From a virus: a stretch of DNA of 28,314 nt. Every line of letters begins with the position of its first letter. Position 1 is the stretch's first letter. The stretch spans positions 1-28,314 of the IMG/VR virus record IMGVR_UViG_3300020162_000716; one strand, given 5' to 3'. The position numbers and the translations under genes are program-made. A model generated the notes under the pieces. That model had not been told where the DNA came from and did not search any database. It saw only the letters and a list, made by a program, of their open reading frames with translations. Below, in pieces: positions 15,852 through 22,959 of this stretch.

Positions 15852-17458
15852 TGAGTCAAACTGAACACAACCCTGCTGTACCTGAGCCAACCATTGACGA
15901 TTTAACAGCAAAACAGAAGGATTATGCAATCTTTCTGCCAGCAATTAGTGGTTTTTATAGCGGATATGTAGGCAAACAGCGCCATTCTAAACACATTGAG
16001 GATGAACGTATACCTACAGGGTTTGAGAATGGTATCGAGGGGTTAAATTTTCTAAATCCCAAAGAAGCCTACTTTCCTTATAAGTGGGGATTGTATAGTG
16101 CAGGGCATGCCAACTTGGATACTGCTAAGTTTGATCCCAAAGAAGATATGATTCGTAACCGTGACCCTGGTAGTTTTATATTGGGTGATAGCGGAGGGTT
16201 CCAGATTGGTAAGGGTGTGTGGGAAGGTGATTGGCGTGCCGGAAGTGGCTGTGCCAAAGCGCATAAAAAAAGAACTCAAGTATTAGACTGGATGGAAAGT
16301 TACATGGACTATGGCATGACATTGGACGTGCCAGGTTGGGTATCTAGAACTCCGTCTGGTGTTACCGCCACCAAGATTTCCAGTTATGAAGAAGCGGTTG
16401 AAGCCACCAAATATAACTTTGAATATTGGCTTAAAAATCGTCGTGGCAATTGCAAATTCCTAACAGTATTGCAGGGTGATAGTCACACTCAAGCTGATCA
16501 GTGGTATGCTGAGATGAAACAGTTCTGTGATCCAAAAGTTTTCCCCAATGATCACTTCAATGGTTGGGCCATGGGATCACAAAACAAATGTGATGCTCAC
16601 TTGGTACTAAAAAGATTGGTTACGCTAATATATGACGGCTTGTTGGAAACTGGCAAACAGGACTGGGTACACTATCTGGGCACAAGTAAACTGGAATGGG
16701 CAATGATGTTCACTGACATCCAACGTGCGATACGTAAAAATTATAATCCCAACTTTACTATTAGTTTTGACTGTGCATCACCATTCCTAGCTACCGCTAA
16801 TGGACAAGTGTATGACGAGAACCGGTTGGAGAATCGCGGTAATTGGGGATATCATATGACCAAAGCCGTAGATGACAAGAAGTATGCACATGATAACCGA
16901 TTGTTTAGAGATGTCATATTGACTGAAAAGATAAACGGCAAGATTGCCAAGACGTTTATTGACAGCCCTATTATGCAACGTACTAAAATTAGTGATGTTT
17001 GCTGGTATGCTCCGGGCGATCTAAATAAGATCAAGAAAGAAGGCAGAACATCTTGGGATAGTTTCAGTTACGCTATATTAATGGGACATAATGTTCATGC
17101 TCATATTAAATCAGTCCAAGATGGCAATGAAAAATATGCCAGTGGGACTATTCCAAAGTCGTTGGTGAAGGAAGAACATGATCGCGTATATTTCCGCGAA
17201 TTGGTTGACGCAATTTTCAGCGCACCAAGTTATGCTACGGCTTGGGAATTGGCCACAGATCCATTCTTGGACAGATGGTGTACTAAAGTAATAGGCAGCA
17301 GTGCCAATGGATTTATAGGCAAGAAGGCAATTAATGCTTCTACTAAGTTTGACGAACATTTTGAATTTACCACGGTTACTGCACCAGAAACAAACGAAGA
17401 TGGTCTAAATTTGGCTAAATTAGAAAAACTAGAACAGATTGAAGAAACAAACAGTTGA
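15851..17458 (+). CDS. dpdA: TGT-like DNA 7-deazaguanine transglycosylase, DpdA type
   Basis: A 535-residue homologue of tRNA-guanine transglycosylase in the branch (DpdA) that exchanges guanine for a 7-deazaguanine in DNA. It carries the active-site D113-SGGFQ (113-118), the QGD turn (208-210), FNGWAMGS (236-242, matching the TGT G-G-L-A-V-G region), HYLGTSKLEW (274-283), and ISFDCASP with D307 at the place of the catalytic nucleophile. The C-x-C-x2-C-H zinc site of bacterial TGT is not visible. Phage genes for FolE, QueD and QueE, which make the base precursor, lie within 8 kb downstream; that context favours DNA over tRNA as the substrate. The start overlaps the clamp stop by one base. A tRNA-directed role cannot be fully excluded. 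Confidence 0.83.
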   Translation: MSQTEHNPAVPEPTIDDLTAKQKDYAIFLPAISGFYSGYVGKQRHSKHIEDERIPTGFENGIEGLNFLNPKEAYFPYKWGLYSAGHANLDTAKFDPKEDMIRNRDPGSFILGDSGGFQIGKGVWEGDWRAGSGCAKAHKKRTQVLDWMESYMDYGMTLDVPGWVSRTPSGVTATKISSYEEAVEATKYNFEYWLKNRRGNCKFLTVLQGDSHTQADQWYAEMKQFCDPKVFPNDHFNGWAMGSQNKCDAHLVLKRLVTLIYDGLLETGKQDWVHYLGTSKLEWAMMFTDIQRAIRKNYNPNFTISFDCASPFLATANGQVYDENRLENRGNWGYHMTKAVDDKKYAHDNRLFRDVILTEKINGKIAKTFIDSPIMQRTKISDVCWYAPGDLNKIKKEGRTSWDSFSYAILMGHNVHAHIKSVQDGNEKYASGTIPKSLVKEEHDRVYFRELVDAIFSAPSYATAWELATDPFLDRWCTKVIGSSANGFIGKKAINASTKFDEHFEFTTVTAPETNEDGLNLAKLEKLEQIEETNS

Positions 17459-17483
17459 TAGTTTTGCTTATTCACTATATACT
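17455..17483 (+). promoter_or_regulatory. Sigma70-like promoter for the modification operon
   Basis: TTGATA (17455-17460), 17-base spacer, TATACT (17478-17483). The -35 hexamer contains the stop codon of the transglycosylase gene. The transcript would begin near 17490, about 20 bases before the next start codon, and could cover the closely packed genes up to 22387. Confidence 0.65.
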
Positions 17484-17509
17484 TACACATCACTTGCAGA
17501 TAAAACAAA

Positions 17510-17998
17510 ATGAACGATAACATTATATCAATTATGGATCAACGTAAAGCCGCATTACTTGAAAAATCTTCTCAGATTAGAGGATCAGCAAAGAAGATGA
17601 TTTGGGTGACTTTTGCTCTTGAGGGGATGCATAAGTACCCACAAGCATTGGAGGATCCTGCTCTTGCAGAAGTTAAATTTTTGGGTTACCCTCATCGTCA
17701 TATGTTCCATTTCCGGGTGTGGATTCAGGTCTTTCATGAAGACCGAGATATTGAATTCATCTTGTTCAAACGCTGGTGCCAGTCCTTGTATACCAGCAAC
17801 AATTCCGGTCTACCGGAAGGAATTTTAGAGCTGAATAATCAAAGCTGTGAAATGCTAGCTGATCAGCTCTATTCAAAGATCACTGACCGATATCCAAATA
17901 GAGATGTTTGGGTTGAAGTAAGTGAAGATGGTGAAAACGGATGTTATGTGGAATACAATATCCCAGACACTAATGCACCAAAATTTAAATCCTATTAA
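17510..17998 (+). CDS. T-fold-like protein (possible QueD/PTPS relative), function unknown
   Basis: A 162-residue protein that I cannot name with certainty. Its layout follows the T-fold of QueD and 6-pyruvoyl-tetrahydropterin synthase: a strand WVTFALEGMHKYP (32-44), a histidine-rich H62-R-H-M-F-H67 followed by a long strand FRVWIQV, the turn DRDIEFILFKRW (78-89) corresponding to the family DF-x-x-LK, a helix after SCEMLAD (112-118) corresponding to P-T-S/A-E-N-L-A, and a final VWVEVSED (133-140) corresponding to V-x-V-x-E-T. The catalytic cysteine and the D-H pair of QueD are not evident. It is the first gene after the promoter next to the transglycosylase. A role in making or altering the deazaguanine is inference. 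Confidence 0.6.
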   Translation: MNDNIISIMDQRKAALLEKSSQIRGSAKKMIWVTFALEGMHKYPQALEDPALAEVKFLGYPHRHMFHFRVWIQVFHEDRDIEFILFKRWCQSLYTSNNSGLPEGILELNNQSCEMLADQLYSKITDRYPNRDVWVEVSEDGENGCYVEYNIPDTNAPKFKSY

Positions 17999-18018
17999 TT
18001 TTTCACAAAGGAAGTAAA

Positions 18019-18207
18019 ATGTCGCAACCAGCTTGGATTAAAAAATACCTTGTAATGAAACCTGAGGTTACAAAACTATTCGAAGCGATTGAAGCATATC
18101 ATAATTATTGTAGGTGGGAGTTGTTGCCGTATAACCCAGCTGATGTAAACAATATGCGTAGTCAAAACTGGAAAAACTACCTAAAGTCTCAACAGAAAAC
18201 CAGATAA
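18019..18207 (+). CDS. Small conserved phage protein (62 aa)
   Basis: A 62-residue protein with an aromatic, basic composition (W-I-K-K-Y-L near the start, YHNYCRWELLPYNPAD in the middle, NWKNYLKSQQ at the end). A good AAAGGAAG ribosome site lies upstream, and its stop codon overlaps the start of the glycosyltransferase gene by one base. No function is known to me. Confidence 0.7.
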   Translation: MSQPAWIKKYLVMKPEVTKLFEAIEAYHNYCRWELLPYNPADVNNMRSQNWKNYLKSQQKTR

Positions 18208-19277
18208 TGCCTACACTATTCATTGTTCCCATAGAACCTATTGATCAACGCTACACTAAACAGTGGTTTGACAATATACCGGTTCTAATTAAACGGCGGG
18301 CAGTGGAAAAGAACATTAACTTATCTATTGTTAATGTTGCTGGCAGGGAAAGCACCGGTGGAACAACCGCCGGCGCTTTTCTAGACTTTTCTACAACCAA
18401 CGCATATAAAGCCAGTCAAGTTGAATTTATCAGCCAGATGTTTCAACGTGGTGAAGTAAAACCAGGTGACAAATTCCTAGTAACAGATGCTTGGAATTTT
18501 GCTATCACAGCAATTAAATATCAAAGTGATTTGTTGGATATACCAGTAGAGATACATGGTATATGGCATGCTGGTGCATACGACCCCAGTGACATATTAG
18601 GTATGAAGATGCAAAAGCCTTGGCCGTTTCATGCAGAACGTAGTTGGTATTACAGTTGCGATAAGAACTATTATGCTACCAATTTCCACCGTTCCATGTT
18701 CTTGCGTAACCTAGATATTTCGTATGAAGATGCTGGCCGTGCAGTAGTAAGTGGGCAACCACATATCAGCGTGATTGATCATTGCGGGCAGTATTTTGAT
18801 AATCCTAAAAAACAGATGTTAATTTGGCCACACAGATATAATGCCGACAAGCAACCAGAGATTATTGAAGATCTTAAAAATGAGTTAACTTGTGATGTAG
18901 TGATTACACAAAAAGCTAATCTCAATAAAGAACAATACTATCAAACATTAGGTAGTGCCGCGGCAGTATTTAGTTGTAGCCTACATGAGAATTTGGGTAT
19001 TAGTATGATGGAAGGTTGTTTGGCTGGTGCTATCCCTATTGTACCAGACAGATGCAGTTATAAAGAAATGTATTTGCCAGAGTTTAAGTATCCCACGGAA
19101 TGGACTAGTAGCATTGAGTCTTACAACAAGCATAAAAATAGTTTGTTGGGATTTATTGCAGAGCGGGTTAATAGACCCAGTGCCTATGCCAAAGCAATGC
19201 AAGAGCAAATACAAATTTTAAAAACTGATTACCTAAATGCTAATGTAATGTTTGACAGTATATTAAATTTAAGTTAG
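18207..19277 (+). CDS. Glycosyltransferase, GT-B fold (group 1 type)
   Basis: A 356-residue glycosyltransferase of the GT-B type, which transfers a sugar from a nucleotide-sugar donor. The C-terminal domain has the donor-site signature: WPHRYNADKQP (207-217), then VFSCSLHENLGISMMEGCLA, in which E261 and E269 form the EX7E motif of retaining enzymes, followed by GAIPIVPD. The N-terminal acceptor domain begins at the first strand LFIVPIEP and includes VTDAWNFAI. Start and stop of neighbouring genes overlap or abut, so it is co-expressed with the T-fold-like protein and FolE. In T4, glucosylation of a modified base protects DNA; here the acceptor could be a deazaguanine, a virion protein or a host glycan. 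The enzyme class is clear, its acceptor is not. Confidence 0.75.
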   Translation: MPTLFIVPIEPIDQRYTKQWFDNIPVLIKRRAVEKNINLSIVNVAGRESTGGTTAGAFLDFSTTNAYKASQVEFISQMFQRGEVKPGDKFLVTDAWNFAITAIKYQSDLLDIPVEIHGIWHAGAYDPSDILGMKMQKPWPFHAERSWYYSCDKNYYATNFHRSMFLRNLDISYEDAGRAVVSGQPHISVIDHCGQYFDNPKKQMLIWPHRYNADKQPEIIEDLKNELTCDVVITQKANLNKEQYYQTLGSAAAVFSCSLHENLGISMMEGCLAGAIPIVPDRCSYKEMYLPEFKYPTEWTSSIESYNKHKNSLLGFIAERVNRPSAYAKAMQEQIQILKTDYLNANVMFDSILNLS

Positions 19278-19298
19278 AATAACACAAGGGGATGCATA

Positions 19299-19514
19299 GT
19301 GAAAAAATTAATACATGAAGTATTAGATACAAATAAATCAGTATACCAACTTTATGGCGAAGTAACTGACGGGGGGTTGCCAGGAGTTAAGCAGGTGGTA
19401 TTTACAACTAAATCATCACATAGCACTGTACCTAATGAAGAACAACGTTTGTGTTCGTTCTTCCTTCGGTCAGATGGAATTAAAAACTTACGTGACCTAT
19501 TGGAGAGTGCTTAA
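19299..19514 (+). CDS. Hypothetical protein (71 aa), GTG start
   Basis: A 71-residue protein that I do not recognise. It begins with GTG at 19299 behind AAGGGGA, and its stop overlaps the FolE start by one base. The middle holds YQLYGEVTDGGLPGVKQVVF and the end LRSDGIKNLRDLLES. The overlap and the ribosome site make it a credible gene; nothing shows its function. Confidence 0.65.
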   Translation: MKKLIHEVLDTNKSVYQLYGEVTDGGLPGVKQVVFTTKSSHSTVPNEEQRLCSFFLRSDGIKNLRDLLESA

Positions 19515-20251
19515 TGGCTAATGAAGTAACACTTGCTAACATAGACGACAATGGCTACGAAGTGGGATATTTGGGAGACGCTATTCGCTTTAAAATGAAA
19601 CGTGACAAGAAACGTTTTTGGGCGGGAGATAACATTAGCGATTATTTGCACGAAGGCGATAAAGAAAAACTAATTGCAGAAGCGTCAGTAGCATTTGAAC
19701 GAGTGTTAGATACATTACTTATTGATCGCGAAAACGACCCTAATAGTCGAGGTACTGCCAGACGATTAGCAAAGATGTATTTTAACGAAGTCATGGCTGG
19801 TAGATATGACCCAATTCCAGGTGCTACTGCTTTTCCAAATGATAGTGAGGATCGTTATGAGGGTATGCTTGTTGTCCGTAGTGAGTTACGAAGCATGTGT
19901 AGTCATCATCATCAGCCTGTATCTGGTATTGCTTATATTGGTATCATTGCCGCTAATAAATTAATTGGTCTCAGCAAGTATACCAGAATAGCACAGTGGT
20001 GTGCCCGACGCGGCACTTTACAGGAAGAACTTACCAATGACATTGCACGAGAAATAATGAAGGCTACAGCAAGCGAAAATGTTGGTGTTTATATCCAAGC
20101 CACGCATGGTTGCTGTGAGAATCGTGGTATTATGGCACACAGTAGTCTTACACAAACAACAGTATTAAAAGGTGCATTTCATAACGATATGGGAACCAAG
20201 AAAGAATTTATGGACAATATCAAACTACAGCAAGACTTTGCTCAGAGGTAA
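19514..20251 (+). CDS. folE: GTP cyclohydrolase I
   Basis: A 245-residue GTP cyclohydrolase I (FolE), which converts GTP to 7,8-dihydroneopterin triphosphate, the first step of folate, queuosine and phage 7-deazaguanine synthesis. The catalytic region is intact: C129-S-HHHQP with zinc ligands, IGLSKYTRIAQWCARR (151-166), LTNDIA, and THGCCENRGI (197-206), which supplies the second zinc cysteine. Residues 1-45 are a phage-specific extension before the helical N-terminal domain. The gene is embedded in a run of overlapping genes with a phosphoribosyltransferase immediately downstream. With QueD and QueE in the same region, its product most likely feeds base modification. Confidence 0.92.
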   Translation: MANEVTLANIDDNGYEVGYLGDAIRFKMKRDKKRFWAGDNISDYLHEGDKEKLIAEASVAFERVLDTLLIDRENDPNSRGTARRLAKMYFNEVMAGRYDPIPGATAFPNDSEDRYEGMLVVRSELRSMCSHHHQPVSGIAYIGIIAANKLIGLSKYTRIAQWCARRGTLQEELTNDIAREIMKATASENVGVYIQATHGCCENRGIMAHSSLTQTTVLKGAFHNDMGTKKEFMDNIKLQQDFAQR

Positions 20252-20814
20252 TGATGACAAAGATCATTGAGATTGATTACAAAAAGACGTTGGGATTAAT
20301 AAGCGATTTATGTAGACAGATTACTATAAGTGATTGGAAACCCGACTACATTGTGGGTATATCACGCGGTGGGTTAATGCCAGCGGTATACATGAGTCAT
20401 TATTTTAATTTACCAATGCATACGTTAAAGGTTACATTGCGTCATGAATCAGAAGATACTGAAAGCAATCTTTGGATGGCGGAAGAAGCTTTTGGATACG
20501 TAGAGCAACGAGATCGTGATGAGGATGTGTCCTGGACTGATTTTAATAAACGTAAAAACATTCTAATTGTGGATGATATCAATGATACTGGTGCCACATT
20601 CAATTGGATTAAAAATGACTGGGAAAGCGGGTGTATGGGAACCGTTGCCACTGATATTTGGCAGGAGATCTGGGCAACCAATGTAAAGTTTGCGGTATTG
20701 GTAAACAACGAGGCCAGCAATTTTAAAGAAGTTACGTATGCCGCCAAAGAGATTAATAAACATCAAGACCCATCCTGGGTTGTATTTCCTTGGGAAGAGT
20801 GGTGGATGCGATGA
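20251..20814 (+). CDS. Phosphoribosyltransferase
   Basis: A 187-residue type I phosphoribosyltransferase. The PRPP-binding loop is clear in ILIVDDINDTGATF (about residues 109-122), and the strand-turn IVGISRGGLMPAVYMSHYF near residue 34 forms the pyrophosphate loop. These enzymes join a purine base to ribose phosphate using PRPP, or break the bond. The substrate loop (residues about 60-100) differs from named purine salvage enzymes. Between FolE and a MazG-like gene, it may act on guanine released by the transglycosylase or on a deazaguanine base; ordinary xanthine/guanine salvage is equally possible. It starts with ATGATG one base inside the FolE stop. Confidence 0.8.
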   Translation: MMTKIIEIDYKKTLGLISDLCRQITISDWKPDYIVGISRGGLMPAVYMSHYFNLPMHTLKVTLRHESEDTESNLWMAEEAFGYVEQRDRDEDVSWTDFNKRKNILIVDDINDTGATFNWIKNDWESGCMGTVATDIWQEIWATNVKFAVLVNNEASNFKEVTYAAKEINKHQDPSWVVFPWEEWWMR

Positions 20815-21083
20815 ACGACCAGATCAAAGAAGCATTGGGAATATTGCAAGAGGAATGTGCTGAGGTCATTGTTGAAGTCAGTAAATGCAACCGCTTTGGT
20901 ATGGATAGCAATCATTACAAAACTGGTATTCAGCACAGTAAAATGTTGGAGATGGAAATTGGTGATGTATTGGCCATGGTGGATATCCTTGTTGATCAGG
21001 GTGTATTGGATCGCGATGAGTTAGATATCGCCATACAAAACAAAAAAGAAAAACTTAAGCTGTGGTCTAACATCTATAAGTAA
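20811..21083 (+). CDS. MazG-like nucleotide pyrophosphohydrolase
   Basis: A 90-residue member of the MazG-like all-alpha NTP pyrophosphohydrolases. The metal-binding pattern is E14-E-x-x-E18 in LQEECAEVIVEVSK and E49-x-x-D52 in LEMEIGDVLAMVDIL. Such enzymes hydrolyse (d)NTPs to monophosphates or remove noncanonical nucleotides. The start ATG at 20811 overlaps the phosphoribosyltransferase stop (ATGA). Its likely role is adjustment of the nucleotide pool for phage replication or removal of a nucleotide that should not reach the polymerase. Confidence 0.8.
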   Translation: MNDQIKEALGILQEECAEVIVEVSKCNRFGMDSNHYKTGIQHSKMLEMEIGDVLAMVDILVDQGVLDRDELDIAIQNKKEKLKLWSNIYK

Positions 21084-21087
21084 TTGT

Positions 21088-21528
21088 ATGTGGGAACTAC
21101 TATATTTTTTAATGTGGACTTGCTGGTTATACTGGGCACATCGTCTTGGACACATTATACCGGGAATTAGGCAGATACATAACCATCATCACCGATATAT
21201 TTCTACACATACTCCACCTCAATGGAGTTGGAATAACTTATTATTGTTTAATGACAATTGGATGAGTACGTTGGATTGGTGGTTTACGGAGGTAATTCCC
21301 ACTGTAATCTTTTGTTTAATAACTGGGCAATGGTGGATAGCAGTATTTCATTATGTCTACTCAGCAACGGTACAAGAACAAACAGAACACAATCCCACGT
21401 TCTCTTTGTATCCATGGCTATCTGCTGGCAAATGGCATCTACATCACCATTTAAATGATGCAACAAAAAACTTTGGGCCATTTATCGTCATTTGGGATAA
21501 AGTTTTTGGGACTGCGGCTCGTGGTTAA
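21088..21528 (+). CDS. Fatty acid hydroxylase/sterol desaturase-like membrane protein
   Basis: A 146-residue integral membrane protein with the histidine clusters of the fatty acid hydroxylase superfamily: H18-x3-H22 (HRLGH), H31-x-HHH (31-35) and H117-x-HHH (117-121). These clusters bind a di-iron centre that hydroxylates or desaturates lipids. Hydrophobic stretches at about 1-16 and 66-92 give two or three membrane passes. It is shorter than cellular enzymes (about 200-300 residues), but the three His clusters and the terminal NFGPFIVIWDKVFGT are intact. It lies in the same packed operon as FolE and the PP-loop gene, with start and stop overlaps, so it is expressed early with them. A role in the host membrane lipid is likely; the substrate is unknown. 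Confidence 0.78.
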   Translation: MWELLYFLMWTCWLYWAHRLGHIIPGIRQIHNHHHRYISTHTPPQWSWNNLLLFNDNWMSTLDWWFTEVIPTVIFCLITGQWWIAVFHYVYSATVQEQTEHNPTFSLYPWLSAGKWHLHHHLNDATKNFGPFIVIWDKVFGTAARG

Positions 21529-22387
21529 TGTAGGATATCAAAATTGGTTGCAAACCAATTTAACCGTTGGCTCTATGGACAATGTAACAACCCCATTTAA
21601 CGCAACGTTTAATATTGAGAGCCCAGTATCCACCATGAGTTTTAATGATGCAGCCGACTACACTGCAAATTTAATAGCCCACAAATATACCAACTTACAC
21701 TTGTGTTTTAGCGGTGGTTTAGATAGTGAATATGTCGCCGCAGTGTTATGTCGCAACGAGATACCGTTTACACCAGTTATATTGCTAACCCCCAACAATG
21801 CTGAGATTTGGTATGCTTTCAAATTTTGCAAATTTAACAATCTAACCCCGGTAGTATTTGATTTCTCTAGTAAAACTGGATTAACAAATAACTTCTCTCA
21901 GATATTGCTCAACGCATATCAGATTGCTAGCACACTAAAATTGCCAATTGAGGAAGCATTGATATCAAATATTGTGTCTAAGTTATTGCCAGATTCATCT
22001 GCTACCGTGATAACTGGCTGTGGAGAACCATTACGTATGTCAGATCATTTTAATGATCCAATGGGTGATGTATTTGAAATTTGGGATCGTGATTGTTATT
22101 TAAATCTGGAATATGGTGATCGGCATCCTGGTGCATTTTTTACGTTCACTCCTGAGATCTTCAAGGCCATGATCACTGACATCGATTGTACCTTGAACAG
22201 CCAATTAGCCAAATCCAAGTTGTATAATTTATCAGAACGAGCCAAGAGCTATTCTGTTTTTGGTTATCACAAAAGTACCCTGGCACATGAACAAAGTTAC
22301 TTAGGTAGTCTCAACAAAAAGTTTTCTCGAGAAGAACATTTAAAATATATCAGTTTTAGTAGACAACAACTATTAGATATGTTATAG
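21521..22387 (+). CDS. PP-loop ATPase-like protein, noncanonical (QueC-like role possible)
   Basis: A 288-residue protein with an N-type PP-loop: LCFSGGLDSEYVAAVL (SGGLDS at about residues 64-69), which binds ATP and adenylates substrates in QueC, asparagine synthetase and NAD synthetase. Residues 85-120 (FTPVILLTPNNAEIWYAFKFC) fit the following Rossmann-like strands. The QueC zinc motif (C-x-x-C pairs near the end) is absent, so it is not a standard preQ0 synthase; an asparagine-synthetase-like amidation is another reading. The ATG at 21455 would lie deep in the preceding gene; GTG 21521 overlaps that gene's stop by eight bases and is preferred, with ATG 21575 as alternative. Its place between FolE and QueD makes a step on the carboxyl group of CDG an attractive but untested idea. 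Confidence 0.68.
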   Translation: MVNVGYQNWLQTNLTVGSMDNVTTPFNATFNIESPVSTMSFNDAADYTANLIAHKYTNLHLCFSGGLDSEYVAAVLCRNEIPFTPVILLTPNNAEIWYAFKFCKFNNLTPVVFDFSSKTGLTNNFSQILLNAYQIASTLKLPIEEALISNIVSKLLPDSSATVITGCGEPLRMSDHFNDPMGDVFEIWDRDCYLNLEYGDRHPGAFFTFTPEIFKAMITDIDCTLNSQLAKSKLYNLSERAKSYSVFGYHKSTLAHEQSYLGSLNKKFSREEHLKYISFSRQQLLDML

Positions 22388-22392
22388 TGTAT

Positions 22393-22400
22393 TATAAATA
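22393..22400 (+). promoter_or_regulatory. Late promoter motif TATAAATA
   Basis: An exact match to the T4 late promoter consensus, six bases after the PP-loop gene and 83 bases before the QueD start. It suggests that the QueD-QueE block can be transcribed separately, possibly late. Confidence 0.55.
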
Positions 22401-22482
22401 GTAGTCCAGCGGCCTTTGTGGTTTTCATCCCGCTTTACAAATTCTGCAAGCCTATGGCTATAATTAACATAGGAGAAAAATA
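22401..22482 (+). promoter_or_regulatory. Structured leader of queD with a hairpin over the ribosome site
   Basis: CCTATG (22451-22456) and CATAGG (22468-22473) can pair around an 11-base loop; the right arm covers part of the AGGAG ribosome site (22471-22475). A competing small stem AGCC-TAT-GGCT (22449-22459) would free it. TATAAT at 22459-22464 with TTTACA at 22434-22439 (19-base spacer) is a weak promoter candidate. No known riboswitch class could be recognised. Confidence 0.45.
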
Positions 22483-22959
22483 ATGGCAAAATATATCAGT
22501 ACTAAAACCTATACGCATCTTGGTCCGGTTGCATACAGACAATGGAGAGCAGACAGTCATTGTAATCAGATTCATGGGTATGCACTATCATTTCACTTTG
22601 AGTTTGAATGTGATACGCTAGATGCACGTAATTGGTGTATGGACTTTGGTGGGCTTAGTCCACTTAAAGAAAAATTAGAAGATTGGTTTGATCATACATT
22701 ACTAGTAGCACAAGACGACCCCCAACGTGATGCATTGTTGAATTTGGGTAAACTTGGACTGGCCAAGATCACAGAGGTAGAAAAAACTGGATGTGAAGGA
22801 TTATCAGACTTTCTTTACGAATACATCAACACTATATTCCTACCTGATTATGGCAGAGCCGAAGCAGATCGTGTTTGGTGTTGTAAGGTAGAAGTACGTG
22901 AAACTAATAGCAATATGTCCATGCGAATTGGTCACAGAGAAGATCGAGAGTTTGAATAA
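22483..22959 (+). CDS. queD: 6-carboxytetrahydropterin synthase-like (QueD)
   Basis: A 158-residue QueD-type T-fold enzyme, expected to turn dihydroneopterin triphosphate into 6-carboxytetrahydropterin. Catalytic features are present: C27 in HCNQIHGY, the D70-H71 pair in WFDHTLLV, and E140 in VEVRETNSN. The metal site is unusual: the HGH of standard QueD is H31-G-Y33, and the early AAH histidine is missing, replaced by a region with RQWRADSH; H26 or H38 might take over. Other phage and bacterial proteins share this RQWRA-SHC-HGYAL pattern, so it is a real subgroup, not decay. The gene starts a second packed run that includes QueE. A different reaction on a pterin-like substrate remains possible. 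Confidence 0.83.
   Translation: MAKYISTKTYTHLGPVAYRQWRADSHCNQIHGYALSFHFEFECDTLDARNWCMDFGGLSPLKEKLEDWFDHTLLVAQDDPQRDALLNLGKLGLAKITEVEKTGCEGLSDFLYEYINTIFLPDYGRAEADRVWCCKVEVRETNSNMSMRIGHREDREFE

Noticed and set aside
21521-22387. Calling the PP-loop protein QueC
   Set aside because: SGGLDS alone is shared by many families, and the QueC zinc cysteines are missing.
22401-22450. tRNA-like look of the queD leader (GGTTTTCATCCC, CGCTTTACAAATTCTGC)
   Set aside because: No acceptor stem, no complete T or anticodon stem pairs and no cloverleaf could be formed.
22401-22482. preQ1 riboswitch before queD
   Set aside because: The short C-rich loop and A-rich tail of known preQ1 classes are not present; only simple hairpins were found.
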